64,000 nt of DNA, from the NCBI RefSeq assembly GCF_036418315.1, contig NZ_JAZHPG010000024.1, positions 124,001 to 188,000 on the forward strand, read 5' to 3'. Under the pieces are notes generated by a model. It had not been told where the DNA came from. It worked only from the letters and a program-made list of their open reading frames with translations, and did no database searches. Positions 1 to 7,734 of the stretch are shown here, piece by piece; position 1 is the stretch's first letter, and every line of letters starts with the position of its first letter. This DNA is from Salarchaeum sp036418315. GTDB taxonomy: Archaea > Halobacteriota > Halobacteria > Halobacteriales > Halobacteriaceae. The translations under genes and the position numbers were made by a program.

Positions 1-553
1 GCAGGAGGTGGGCGAGGAACGCGCCCGCGCCGACGGTGAGCGCGGTCCGTGGGGCGTTCGGGCCGATGCGGTCGTCGCGCTGGTACGCCCACGCGGTCGC
101 GGCGACCAGCGCGGCGAAGATCGCGAACGCGGCGATGAAGTGCAGGGACTGCACGGGCGGCGCGTATCCGCCCTCTATGAGGCCGGCGAAGGTGACGGTG
201 GTGCCGCCGAGCACGACCTGGAGCGGGAGGACGAGGAGGGCTGTCCAGCCGGCGCGGCTCGCGTTCGTCCCGGGGAAGCGGTGCTGGAGGACGAGCGCGT
301 TCCCGAGGATGACGAACCCGACCGCCATCGCGACGAACCGGTGGAACCACTCGACGAACTGGGGGAGCGTGAGGCCGAGCGGGGAGAGCTGGCCGGCGCA
401 GCCGGGATAGGTGTTGTTGCAGGTCGCGCCGGCGCCGACGGCGGCCGTGTAGAGGCCGAGGAGGAGGAGGAAGAACGTCACGCCGGTGGTGGCGAGCGCG
501 ATTTCCGGGGCGTGGTCGTCCAGCCACGCGACAGCCCGTCGAAGGGAAGCCAT
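1..553 (-). CDS. ctaA: Heme A synthase, COX15/CtaA family (3' end cut by window)
   Basis: Integral membrane enzyme that converts heme O to heme A for terminal oxidases. The visible 184 residues start MASLRRAVAWLDDH and show a first membrane helix, then an extracytoplasmic loop with the cysteine pair of this family (CNNTYPGC), a His-containing helix (EWFHRFVAMAVGF) and a second His helix (LQSLHF-like, VQSLHFIAAFAIF). These conserved histidines are the expected heme ligands. The coding sequence runs off the window's left edge, so the C-terminal helices are missing. It is divergent from the malic enzyme gene with about 115 bases between them. Assignment rests on the His/Cys pattern and helix layout and is fairly secure. 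Confidence 0.85.
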   Translation of the reverse strand, partial: MASLRRAVAWLDDHAPEIALATTGVTFFLLLLGLYTAAVGAGATCNNTYPGCAGQLSPLGLTLPQFVEWFHRFVAMAVGFVILGNALVLQHRFPGTNASRAGWTALLVLPLQVVLGGTTVTFAGLIEGGYAPPVQSLHFIAAFAIFAALVAATAWAYQRDDRIGPNAPRTALTVGAGAFLAHLL

Positions 554-635
554 AGTCGGTGTTTCTCCGGCGTCCTACTTAGGAACACAGGTCCTGTCTT
601 CGTCGTCTGTCGAATGGGGATTCGACGGGTTCGGG

Positions 636-646
636 TAGTTTTTTGG
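636..646 (+). promoter_or_regulatory. Putative TATA box of malic enzyme gene
   Basis: A T-rich hexamer (tagttttttgg) lies 23-33 bases before the malic enzyme ATG at 669. This is the spacing expected if transcription starts at or next to the start codon, as in leaderless haloarchaeal mRNAs. It lies in the intergenic gap shared with the divergent heme A synthase gene. Position only; no transcript data. Confidence 0.35.
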
Positions 647-668
647 CGTTCGGTGTCGGGGGTTCGGT

Positions 669-2915
669 ATGGGACTCGACGAGGACGCGTTAGACTACCA
701 CCGTGAAGACCCGCCGGGGAAGATAGAGATATCGACGACGAAACCGACGAACACGCAGCGCGACCTCTCGCTCGCGTACTCGCCCGGGGTCGCCGCGCCC
801 TGTGAACGCATCGCCGCGAACCCCGACGACGCCTACCAGTACACGGCGAAGGGGAACCTCGTCGGCGTCGTCTCGAACGGCTCGGCCGTCCTCGGACTGG
901 GCGACATCGGCGCGCAGGCGTCGAAGCCCGTGATGGAGGGCAAGGGCGTGCTGTTCAAGCGGTTCGCGGACATCGACGTGTTCGACATCGAACTCGACCA
1001 GAGCGACGCGGAGGACATCGTCACGTCCGTCTCGGCGATGGAGCCGACGTTCGGCGGCATCAACCTGGAGGACATCAAGGCCCCCGAGTGCTTCGTCATC
1101 GAGAACAGATTGAGAGAAGAGATGGATATTCCGGTGTTCCACGACGACCAGCACGGGACGGCCATCATCTCGGGTGCGGCGCTTCTGAACGCCGCCGACA
1201 TCTCCGGGAAGGACCTCGAAGACGTTGAGGTCGTGTTCTCGGGTGCGGGCGCGTCCGCCATCGCGAGCGCACGGTTCTACGTCTCGCTTGGCGTCCGGAA
1301 GGAGAACATCACGATGTGCGACTCCTCCGGCCCCATTACGCCCGACCGTGACGACGTGAACGAGTACAAGCAGGAGTTCGCGCGGGAGACCGACGCGGAC
1401 GACCTCGCGGACGCGATGGCGGGCGCGGACGTGTTCGTCGGCCTCTCCGTCGGCGGTATCGTGAGCGAGGAGATGGTGGCGTCGATGGCGGAGGACCCCA
1501 TCATCTTCGCGATGGCGAACCCCGACCCCGAAATCGGGTACGACGCGGCGAAGTCCGCGCGCGACGACACGGTCATCATGGCGACCGGGCGCTCGGACTA
1601 CCCGAACATGGTGAACAACGTCCTCGGGTTCCCGTTCATCTTCCGGGGCGCGCTCGACGTGCGCGCGACGGACATCAACGAGGACATGAAGGTCGCGGCG
1701 GCGGAGGCGCTCGCGGACCTCGCGCGCCAGGACGTGCCGGACGCGGTCGTGAAGGCGTACGGCGACCAACCCCTGCAGTTCGGCCCCGAGTACATCATTC
1801 CGAAGCCGCTCGACCCCCGCGTGCTGTTCGAGGTCGCGCCCGCGGTCGCTGACGCCGCGATGGAGACCGGGGTCGCCCGCCAGACCGTCGACCTCGAAGC
1901 GTACAGAGAACGCCTCGAAGCCCGCCTCGGCAAGAGCCGGGAGATGATGCGGGTCGTCCTGAACAAGGCGAAGAGCGACCCGAAGCGCGTCGCGCTCGCG
2001 GAGGGCGACAACGAGAAGATGATTCGCGCGGCCTACCAGCTCCAAGAGGAGGGTATCGCGGACCCCGTGCTGCTCGGCGACCGCGGCACCATCGAGGGCA
2101 CCGTCGGCGGTCTCGGATTGGACTTCGACCCGGACATCGTGGACCCGGACGAGGGCGACCACGACGCGTACGCGGACCGCCTCCACGAACTCCGCAAGCG
2201 CAAGGGTGTGACGCGGAGCGAGGCCGGCGAACTCGTGACGAAGGACTCGAACTACCTCGGGAGCGTGATGGTGGAGGAGGGCGACGCGGACGCGCTCCTC
2301 ACCGGCCTCACCCACCACTATCCGAGCGCGCTCAAACCGCCGCTCCAGGTTATCGGCACCGCGCCGGACGCGGACTACGTCGCGGGCGTCTATATGCTGA
2401 CGTTCAAGAACCGGGTCGTGTTCGCCGCGGACACCACCGTGAACCAGGACCCCTCCGAGGAAGTGCTGGCTGAGGTCGCGGAGCACACCGCGAACCTCGC
2501 GCGCCGGTTCAACGTCGACCCCCGGGTCGCGATGCTCTCCTACTCGAACTTCGGGAGTGTCGACACCGAGGGGACGCGGAAGGTTCGGGATGCCGCGAAG
2601 TCCCTGCGCGAGAACCCCGCCATCGACTTTCCGGTGGACGGCGAGATGCAGGCGGACACCGCCGTTGTCGAGGACATTCTCTCCGGGACGTACGACTTCG
2701 CGGAGCTCGAGGAGGCCGCGAACGTCCTCATCTTCCCGAACCTCGAAGCCGGAAACATCGGGTACAAGCTCCTGCAGCGCCTCGGCGGCGCGGACGCCAT
2801 CGGACCGATGCTCGTCGGCATGGACGAGCCCGTCCACATCCTCCAGCGCGGCGACGAAGTCAAGGACATCGTGAATCTGGCGGGCGTCGCGGTCGTGGAC
2901 GCACAAGAAGACTAA
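669..2915 (+). CDS. maeB: NADP-type malic enzyme with C-terminal phosphotransacetylase domain (MaeB type)
   Basis: 748 residues, the usual size of the MaeB type. Residues ~15-420 are the malic enzyme part: SPGVA near 38, FHDDQHGT at 157-164 (metal/substrate region) and a Rossmann loop SGAGASAIA at 191-199. Residues ~430-748 match a phosphate acetyl/butyryl transferase domain, which in MaeB proteins is usually regulatory (acetyl-CoA sensing) rather than catalytic. The reaction is oxidative decarboxylation of malate to pyruvate with NAD(P)H production, linking the TCA cycle to gluconeogenesis and lipid reductant supply. Monocistronic. Its last 16 codons, stop and T-run are repeated 127 bases downstream (2992-3060). 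Confidence 0.95.
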   Translation: MGLDEDALDYHREDPPGKIEISTTKPTNTQRDLSLAYSPGVAAPCERIAANPDDAYQYTAKGNLVGVVSNGSAVLGLGDIGAQASKPVMEGKGVLFKRFADIDVFDIELDQSDAEDIVTSVSAMEPTFGGINLEDIKAPECFVIENRLREEMDIPVFHDDQHGTAIISGAALLNAADISGKDLEDVEVVFSGAGASAIASARFYVSLGVRKENITMCDSSGPITPDRDDVNEYKQEFARETDADDLADAMAGADVFVGLSVGGIVSEEMVASMAEDPIIFAMANPDPEIGYDAAKSARDDTVIMATGRSDYPNMVNNVLGFPFIFRGALDVRATDINEDMKVAAAEALADLARQDVPDAVVKAYGDQPLQFGPEYIIPKPLDPRVLFEVAPAVADAAMETGVARQTVDLEAYRERLEARLGKSREMMRVVLNKAKSDPKRVALAEGDNEKMIRAAYQLQEEGIADPVLLGDRGTIEGTVGGLGLDFDPDIVDPDEGDHDAYADRLHELRKRKGVTRSEAGELVTKDSNYLGSVMVEEGDADALLTGLTHHYPSALKPPLQVIGTAPDADYVAGVYMLTFKNRVVFAADTTVNQDPSEEVLAEVAEHTANLARRFNVDPRVAMLSYSNFGSVDTEGTRKVRDAAKSLRENPAIDFPVDGEMQADTAVVEDILSGTYDFAELEEAANVLIFPNLEAGNIGYKLLQRLGGADAIGPMLVGMDEPVHILQRGDEVKDIVNLAGVAVVDAQED

Positions 2916-2933
2916 GCGCGGTTTTTCCTCCAG
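2865..2933 (+). repeat. 3' end of malic enzyme gene, copy A of a 69-bp duplication
   Basis: The last 16 codons, TAA stop and following T-run of the malic enzyme gene. An equal-length copy lies at 2992-3060. The two differ at 9 of 69 positions; 8 are in coding sequence and every one is a synonymous third-position change, the ninth follows the stop. Confidence 0.9.
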
Positions 2934-2991
2934 GTTTTCGGCGAGCGTCGCGGAGCCGAAGGGTCCGCGAGTGAGCCGAAAAAGTGGAAGC

Positions 2992-3060
2992 GACATCGTG
3001 AACCTCGCGGGAGTTGCGGTTGTCGACGCGCAGGAAGACTAACCGCGGTTTTTCCTCCAG
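2992..3060 (+). pseudogene. Fossil copy of the malic enzyme 3' end (copy B)
   Basis: It encodes the same peptide as the end of the real gene (DIVNLAGVAVVDAQED then stop) but with eight synonymous differences, and is followed by the same T-run and CCTCCAG tail. Upstream of GACATC the similarity stops at once (58 bases of unrelated sequence lie between the copies). There is no start, so it cannot be a gene. The synonymous-only divergence argues that it came from a second functional malic enzyme allele or paralogue, for example by recombination with a related strain, and not from a recent tandem duplication. Confidence 0.85.
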
Positions 3061-3145
3061 CGTCAGCACGAAGCGCTGACTGGCTCCCCCTCGCTCATTG
3101 GCGTTCGCTCGCGGGAACAGGTTTTCGGCGATCGTCGCTGGGATG

Positions 3146-3754
3146 CTAGCGGTTCGCGCGGCTGGGCGGCGGAATCTGGGGTTCCTGTTCGTCGAGGCCG
3201 GGGAGGAGGCATTTCGGGCGTTCGTCGTTGACGTGCGCGTACTGGTCGGGGGCGTTCGCGAGGACGTGCGCGGGGTTCCGGCCGCTGGGGAGCGCGGCGG
3301 CGCGGAGTTCGGTGAAGGAGGCGACGCGTGCGCGGATGCCGCGCCAGTGGTGGCGGACGCTCGATGGGACGGACACGTCGCGGAGCGGCCGGTAGTCGGG
3401 GCCTTTCGCGGCGAGCGCGGCGAGGTTGACGTTCGCGGCGACGTCGTCGTGGTCGACGAGCACGCCGACGCGGGCGTCGCGGGGTGCGCGCGCGGCGAGC
3501 ACGTCGAGCCCGAGGTGGAGCGCGCGGTACTCGGCGACGTTGTTGTCGGGGACTCGGTCGGGGACGGCGAGGCGGGCGACGCGCTCGCCGCTCCGCGCTT
3601 CGATGATGACGCCGAGGCCGCCCGTTCCGTCCACGTACGAGCCGTCGGTGGCGACGTAGAAGTCCCGGTGGTGCGTGTGCGGGGGGTGGGCGATGTGGGG
3701 GGTCGGCGCGTCGTCGAAGAGTGTTCTGAGGCTTGAGCGCCCGGCGTGCGCCAT
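3146..3754 (-). CDS. rnhA: Ribonuclease HI family protein
   Basis: 202 residues. The RNase H signature is clear: first catalytic Asp in YVATDGSYVDGTGGLG (near 36), Glu in NNVAEYRAL (near 73) and an Asp in VLVDHDDVAANV (near 100). The family cleaves RNA of RNA-DNA hybrids (R-loops, primers). A long variable C-terminal part ending in a Pro-rich tail (PPPSRANR) follows; haloarchaeal RNase HI proteins of about this length are known. An AT-rich box (gaacttaaacc) sits ~25 bases upstream of the ATG, suggesting a leaderless message. It converges on the malic enzyme region, with the fossil repeat between them. Confidence 0.85.
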   Translation of the reverse strand: MAHAGRSSLRTLFDDAPTPHIAHPPHTHHRDFYVATDGSYVDGTGGLGVIIEARSGERVARLAVPDRVPDNNVAEYRALHLGLDVLAARAPRDARVGVLVDHDDVAANVNLAALAAKGPDYRPLRDVSVPSSVRHHWRGIRARVASFTELRAAALPSGRNPAHVLANAPDQYAHVNDERPKCLLPGLDEQEPQIPPPSRANR

Positions 3755-3849
3755 ACCTCGTGATTGGTGTGATAGAACTTAAACCGTGCGCCGGAGTTAG
3801 ATAGTCGGAAACCAACGCGTGAAAAGATCCGCCAATAATTATTTTATAT

Positions 3850-4671
3850 CTAACATAGCCCCGACGATATCTTTGGTACTGGAACATCGATGTCCCAGGA
3901 TAAAGTCATCCCACCAGTCGAAGTGCTTGCGTGCCCTGTTTCCGAACTGACGGTAAGATTGAAGCTATCGTACTGGCAGTTCGTGTTGTCTTGAACATAA
4001 AACTCCATGAAGTGACCGACATTATAGACTAGCTTCTCGTCGTAGTCCCAACTGATTCCCCCCTGATTTTCCTCCGATCCGGGCGAGCCGTGCGTATTAG
4101 TCAGCGCGTAGAGAATCTCTGCCGCTGGGATAATGATCGGTGCGTATTCCGTCTCGTATGCGGTAATCACCGAGGCGAATAGCGTCTCGAGAGCACTGGG
4201 AAAATTAGGATCCCAACCAGTCTCTGACTTCGGCTTCGGACCGCCTCCTAGATACCGCCTGTCGTCGGTATCGAACAGGGTCAAATCCGAGTCGTCTATG
4301 TCGACAGTAATCCCGTGTGACGTTATCGGTGTCTGTTGAACACCGGCTCGCGTCCAATCGTCGGTAGTTGCATCGTAAAACCGCGATCTAGCGGTGCCCA
4401 CAACCCGATACTTGTGTAACTGTTGCCCGAAAGTAGTTTGTTGACCGTAGTATCGTAACTGCCAAGAGTGTTCCAGTCGCCGATAATCGGAAGGTTGCAA
4501 TCCGTTGTATATTTCATCAGTCGTCATATCGTGGTAGCTACGCGTCCACACAGGATCCGTCTCAGCTGCTGTAGACACACCGGAGAACGCTGTAGCTGAA
4601 CTGATCGTCCCCACGGTACCTGCGCCCAACAATTTGAGCGCCTTCCTCCGAGAGACCCTATCTTCTCTCAT
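3850..4671 (-). CDS. Tat-exported protein of unknown function
   Basis: 273 residues from the ATG at 4671; an in-frame ATG 21 bases upstream is less likely because the TATA-like box at 4692-4700 fits the downstream start. The N-terminus MREDRVSRRKALKLLGAGTV is a twin-arginine signal (SRRKALKLL) followed by a hydrophobic stretch and an Ala-rich cleavage region (SGVSTAAET). The mature part has no family I recognise; it has many Tyr, Asn, Ser and Thr residues and a single Cys-Gln-Tyr segment. The gene and its surroundings are visibly AT-richer than the rest of the window (for example the ends at 3836-3855 and 4680-4745), which points to recent acquisition. It may be a secreted or surface protein. 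Confidence 0.7.
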   Translation of the reverse strand: MREDRVSRRKALKLLGAGTVGTISSATAFSGVSTAAETDPVWTRSYHDMTTDEIYNGLQPSDYRRLEHSWQLRYYGQQTTFGQQLHKYRVVGTARSRFYDATTDDWTRAGVQQTPITSHGITVDIDDSDLTLFDTDDRRYLGGGPKPKSETGWDPNFPSALETLFASVITAYETEYAPIIIPAAEILYALTNTHGSPGSEENQGGISWDYDEKLVYNVGHFMEFYVQDNTNCQYDSFNLTVSSETGHASTSTGGMTLSWDIDVPVPKISSGLC

Positions 4672-4691
4672 ACCCGAAGTATAGGGACACA

Positions 4692-4700
4692 CATATTAAT
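4692..4700 (-). promoter_or_regulatory. TATA box of the Tat-exported protein gene
   Basis: ATTAATATG read on the minus strand, 21-29 bases before the ATG at 4671, within an AT-rich tract. Fits a leaderless transcript and helped choose the start codon. Confidence 0.5.
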
Positions 4701-4817
4701 AGATTATGTTCTTATTGATTTGGATATAAACATAATTATCTAGAAGGGAAGGATGTGGCTGGTGTGATACGAGCCGGCAGTCTCGAACGTACCAAGCGTG
4801 ACAGCGACCACTCAGGT

Positions 4818-4845
4818 GACCCCGCAACCACTACGTAGCGGGGTC
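4818..4845 (+). promoter_or_regulatory. Hairpin just upstream of the CBS protein gene
   Basis: A perfect 8-bp inverted repeat (GACCCCGC and GCGGGGTC) around a 12-base loop ends 14 bases before the ATG at 4860. It could be an operator or an mRNA leader hairpin; there is no T-run after it, so it is not an obvious terminator. Confidence 0.4.
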
Positions 4846-4859
4846 GCGTTCGCTCTTGT

Positions 4860-5360
4860 ATGACACTGCTCGCGCGGGACGTGATGACGGCGGACGTAGA
4901 GACTGTGGACGCCGACGACGAGGTCGCGGACGTGCTCGGGAAGCTCTCCCGGCGGAAGTTCAACGGGTTTCCCGTCATGGAGGACGGCGAGCTCGTGGGC
5001 GTGGTGACGCAGCGAGACTTCGTGGACCTGTTCGAGCCGAGCGACCGCACGCTCTGGATTCCGGTCGGCCTCCCGCCGTTTTTGGAGACGGTGGAGTACG
5101 CGATTGACCTGTCGTGGGACGAGCTCGACGCGGAACTCGATTTGGCGGCGGCCGCCGGGAAGGCTGTCCGCGAGGTGATGACGCAGGACGTGGAGACCGT
5201 CAGTCCGGATGCGTCCATCGACGACGTGCTCGACATCCTCGCGACGGACGACCCGAACGTGAACCGGGTGCCCGTGCTGGAGGACGGGGAGCTGGTGGGT
5301 ATCATCACGCGGGAGGACGTGGTGCGGGCGTTCCGTGACGAGCGCGCATCGAAACCCTAA
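4860..5360 (+). CDS. Tandem CBS-domain protein
   Basis: 166 residues forming one CBS pair: domain 1 at ~5-55 (ARDVMTADVETVDADDEV, then FPVMEDGELVGVVTQRD) and domain 2 at ~100-160 (VREVMTQDVETVSPDASI, then VPVLEDGELVGIITRED). CBS pairs bind adenosyl nucleotides such as AMP, ATP or SAM and act as energy or redox sensors; no effector domain is attached, so the partner is unknown. The insert between the domains contains a Trp-containing segment. It is followed at 26 bases by the DMT transporter and may be cotranscribed with it. Confidence 0.9.
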   Translation: MTLLARDVMTADVETVDADDEVADVLGKLSRRKFNGFPVMEDGELVGVVTQRDFVDLFEPSDRTLWIPVGLPPFLETVEYAIDLSWDELDAELDLAAAAGKAVREVMTQDVETVSPDASIDDVLDILATDDPNVNRVPVLEDGELVGIITREDVVRAFRDERASKP

Positions 5361-5385
5361 CGCTGTCGTCGGTTCGATTCTCCCT

Positions 5386-6303
5386 GTGTCCCGGTATCGG
5401 AACCTCTCGTTGTTTCTCGTGCTCGCCGCGGCGTGGGGGGCGGCGTTCATGGCTATCAAGGCCGGACTGAGTTACTTCCCGCCCGTGTTGTTCGCGGCGC
5501 TCCGGTACGACGTGGCGGGCGTGGTGATGCTCGCGTACGCGTGGTACGCGACCGACCATCCGCGGCCGACGGGGCGGCGGGAGTGGGCGCTCGTCGGGGT
5601 GGGTGCGGTGTTCCTCATCGCGGGCTACCACGCGCTGTTGTTCGTCGGGGAGACGAGTCCGGACGTGACGAGCGCGTCCGCCGCCGTGGTGGTGAGCCTG
5701 AGTCCCGTCTTGACCACGGGGTTCAGTCGAGTGTTCCTGCCGGAGGAGCGCCTCGCGCCCGCGGGCCTGCTCGGATTACTGCTCGGACTGGTGGGTGTGG
5801 TGGTGCTGGCGAACCCCGGAAGCGCGGCGTTCGAGTCCGGTCTGCTGGGGGAGGCGCTGGTGTTCGGCGCGGCGGCGTGCTTCGCGCTCGGGAGCGTGCT
5901 CACGAAGTACCTCGACGCCGACCTCCCCATCGAGACGATGGAGGGCTGGTCGATGCTGCTCGGCGCGCTCCTCATGCACGTCGTGAGTCTGAGTATCGGC
6001 GAGCCGCTGGCGGTGGAGTGGACGTGGGAGGCCGTCGCGGCGCTCGCCTACCTCTCCCTGGTCGCGTCCGCACTCGGCTTCCTCATCTACTTCGACCTCC
6101 TCGACCGGCTCGGCCCCATCGAAATCAACCTCGTGTCGTACGTCGCGCCCATCTTCGCCGCCGTGTCGGGCTTCCTCGTGCTCGGGGAGGCATTGGACGC
6201 CACAACGGCCGCCGGGTTCGCCGTTATCTTCCTCGGGTTCTGCCTCCTGAAGCGGGACGCGATACAGGACGAGATTGGGTCGTGGCGGGTCAGGGGGCGG
6301 TGA
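5386..6303 (+). CDS. EamA/DMT family transporter
   Basis: About 305 residues with ten hydrophobic helices arranged as two EamA repeats; the first repeat starts FLVLAAAWGAAFMAIKAGL, and the second starts around LLGEALVFGAAACFALGSVL. The family exports amino acids, drugs or metabolites through the cytoplasmic membrane; the substrate cannot be read from sequence. I chose the GTG at 5386 (VSRYRNLSLF) because family members start directly before the first helix; an ATG at 5335 would overlap the CBS gene by 26 bases. The 3' end overlaps the 3' end of the convergent mazF-like gene by 14 bases. Confidence 0.88.
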   Translation: MSRYRNLSLFLVLAAAWGAAFMAIKAGLSYFPPVLFAALRYDVAGVVMLAYAWYATDHPRPTGRREWALVGVGAVFLIAGYHALLFVGETSPDVTSASAAVVVSLSPVLTTGFSRVFLPEERLAPAGLLGLLLGLVGVVVLANPGSAAFESGLLGEALVFGAAACFALGSVLTKYLDADLPIETMEGWSMLLGALLMHVVSLSIGEPLAVEWTWEAVAALAYLSLVASALGFLIYFDLLDRLGPIEINLVSYVAPIFAAVSGFLVLGEALDATTAAGFAVIFLGFCLLKRDAIQDEIGSWRVRGR

Positions 6304-6643
6304 GGCCGAGACTGTATTGGAGTGCGGTGTCGACCTCGCGCATCGTGTCGTCGGGGACGGAACCGACGACCTCGGTGATTCGGTGGTCGATTGAGACGGT
6401 GCGGAGCTGGCTGCAGAGCACGACGGCGTCCTCGCGGAGCGCGCACTCGCTCGCGCGCACGAGGACTTCGAAGGGGTAGCGTCGGTCGCCGAACGAGGTC
6501 GTGAACGGTGCGACGATAGTCGTCGGGGCGTTCTCGTTTCCGATGTCGTTCTGGAGGACGAGACACGGACGTGTTCCGCGTTGTTCGGAGTCCTTCGTGG
6601 GGTCGAGTTCGACGATGGCGATGTCGCCGCGGCGGACGCGCAT
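6290..6643 (-). CDS. mazF: MazF/PemK-type toxin (mRNA endoribonuclease)
   Basis: 117 residues. The N-terminal motif VRRGDIAIVELDPTKDSEQR and RGTRPCLVLQND carry the family's RGD-like start, the conserved Arg/Pro of GTRPCLVL, and a later APFTT strand. MazF toxins cut single-stranded mRNA at short motifs and are held inactive by a MazE partner. It directly abuts the antitoxin gene (antitoxin stop at 6644, toxin ATG at 6643), so the two are certainly cotranscribed. Length is normal and no disruption is seen. Confidence 0.88.
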   Translation of the reverse strand: MRVRRGDIAIVELDPTKDSEQRGTRPCLVLQNDIGNENAPTTIVAPFTTSFGDRRYPFEVLVRASECALREDAVVLCSQLRTVSIDHRITEVVGSVPDDTMREVDTALQYSLGLTAP

Positions 6644-6907
6644 CTACTCCCACCCGGGGGCGTCGCCGAGTCCGCGGTCGGCTTCGGTGGAGATGTCGTC
6701 GAGTTCGTCGGCGAGTCGGCGGTCGCGTTCGGCGCGCTCGCGATAGCCGGCGGCGAGGTCGTCGCGCGTGACGGGGCGTTCGATGACGATGCGGCCGTCC
6801 TCCTCACGCACGACCACGTCGTCGCCGCCGCTGAGGTTCAGTCGTTCGCGGAGTTCCTTCGGTATCGTCACCTGTCCGCGCTGGCCGACGCGACGCGTCT
6901 CACTCAT
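6644..6907 (-). CDS. mazE: AbrB/MazE-type antitoxin
   Basis: 87 residues. The first ~45 form a SpoVT/AbrB swapped-hairpin DNA-binding domain (VGQRGQVTIPKELRERLNL then VVVREEDGRIVI); the acidic C-terminus (DELDDISTEADRGLGD) is the likely toxin-binding tail. Such antitoxins neutralise the toxin and autorepress the operon. The promoter region is AT-rich with a TATA-like box (gtatacg) 20-26 bases before the ATG and outer inverted arms atacg/cgtat spanning 6906-6930, a plausible operator. Confidence 0.88.
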   Translation of the reverse strand: MSETRRVGQRGQVTIPKELRERLNLSGGDDVVVREEDGRIVIERPVTRDDLAAGYRERAERDRRLADELDDISTEADRGLGDAPGWE

Positions 6908-6930
6908 ACGTATTCATATCATATTCGTAT
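6906..6930. promoter_or_regulatory. Promoter/operator of the mazEF pair
   Basis: An AT-rich stretch with the inverted arms ATACG and CGTAT separated by 15 bases, overlapping the start codon and TATA-like box of the antitoxin gene. AbrB-type antitoxins usually bind such sites over their own promoter. Confidence 0.4.
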
Positions 6931-7072
6931 ACTTCGGTGTTTCGGCGGCCGTCGTCGGGAGTTGTCGTGACGAGCGTTCGGCGTGGCGGAGATGTATCCC
7001 TGCGCGGGACGTACTCGTTTTTGTCGCTGGACGGTGCCATTGCTTATTGTGGCCGCGCACGTATCCCCAAAT

Positions 7073-7330
7073 ATGTCCACGGATGTCTCCGAGCGTGTGC
7101 GCGAAATCGCACGATACAACGAGGAGAACGAATCGGCGGTGATTCAGCAAGCGGTCGAAAAAGGAGTCGACGACCTCTGGCGGGATGTTGTGATTAGCAA
7201 GTACCTCACCGGTGAGATTTCCCGCGAGGAGGCCGTCGACGAACTCGGAGCGGATATCGTTCGGGATGTCGATACTGCCGCGAGTGCCATCGAGGACGAC
7301 GTTTCGTGGGGCCTGAGTAACGAGGGATAG
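7073..7330 (+). CDS. Orphan antitoxin-like small protein
   Basis: 85 residues from the ATG at 7073 (MSTDVSERVREIARYNEENE). The start is supported by a TATA-like gcttattg ~27 bases upstream. The sequence is helical and acidic, with a segment SKYLTGEISREEAVDELG typical of small antitoxin-like DNA-binding proteins that pair with PIN or similar toxins; I do not recognise the exact family. No intact partner follows. Instead, after the TAG the same frame stays open for 51 codons (7331-7486) and reads like a fragment of another protein. Likely the surviving half of a decayed module. Confidence 0.6.
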   Translation: MSTDVSERVREIARYNEENESAVIQQAVEKGVDDLWRDVVISKYLTGEISREEAVDELGADIVRDVDTAASAIEDDVSWGLSNEG

Positions 7331-7486
7331 ACGAAGTCGCGTATCCGCGCGCTGGAACGGGACACGTCGCTGTACTTCTCGAGGCCGCTTCTGGAACACG
7401 CGATTCGGCTCGTGGACACCGAGCTCGACGGGGAGGAGGACAGCCACCGACCTCACGCGTCTGGCGGTTCCGAAACGAGAGGTTAG
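7331..7486 (+). pseudogene. Open-frame remnant downstream of the orphan antitoxin
   Basis: In frame with the preceding gene beyond its TAG, 51 sense codons read TKSRIRALERDTSLYFSRPL and then continue with EHAIRLVDTELDG and a Ser/His-rich end, before a second TAG at 7484-7486. The segment has no good start codon and overlaps the hicA-like 3' end. It looks like a truncated gene piece; the parent family is not recognised. Confidence 0.35.
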
Positions 7487-7734
7487 CAGTTGTCCGCGAA
7501 CCACGTACACCACGCGTCGAAGTCGTCCGCGCCGCACTGCGCGGCAATGGATCGATAGGTATCCTGGGAGATGTGGTCCGCGTCGGTGAGCGGAACGGTG
7601 ACGATGCGGACTTCGTCCGTCTCCGGATGCTCGTATCGAAGTTTGACGTGACGCCCGGTTCGCCCGATAGGCCGGTATCGTTTCGAGCGCAGCGCTTTCA
7701 CGATTTCGCGGCCGGAGAAGTCGGCGTACGTCAT
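7483..7734 (-). CDS. hicA: HicA-type toxin
   Basis: 83 residues with the dsRBD-like HicA layout: YADFSGREIVKALRSKRYRP, then the catalytic His in GRTGRHVKLRY (near 29), then a strand IVTVPLTDADHIS. HicA toxins are mRNA interferases controlled by HicB. It follows the hicB-like gene with zero spacing (stop at 7735, ATG at 7734). Slightly unusual are the Cys/Trp-rich end (CGADDFDAWCTWFADNC). Confidence 0.88.
   Translation of the reverse strand: MTYADFSGREIVKALRSKRYRPIGRTGRHVKLRYEHPETDEVRIVTVPLTDADHISQDTYRSIAAQCGADDFDAWCTWFADNC

Noticed and set aside
2934..2991. Possible small RNA or terminator between the two malic enzyme ends
   Set aside because: Only short imperfect GCGAGCGTCGCGG-like complementarity; no stable long stem followed by T-run was found.
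690..2996. A 768-codon open frame on the minus strand opposite the malic enzyme gene
   Set aside because: High-GC haloarchaeal genes give long antisense open frames; the translation is Arg/His/Val-rich without family features and no promoter or start context was seen.
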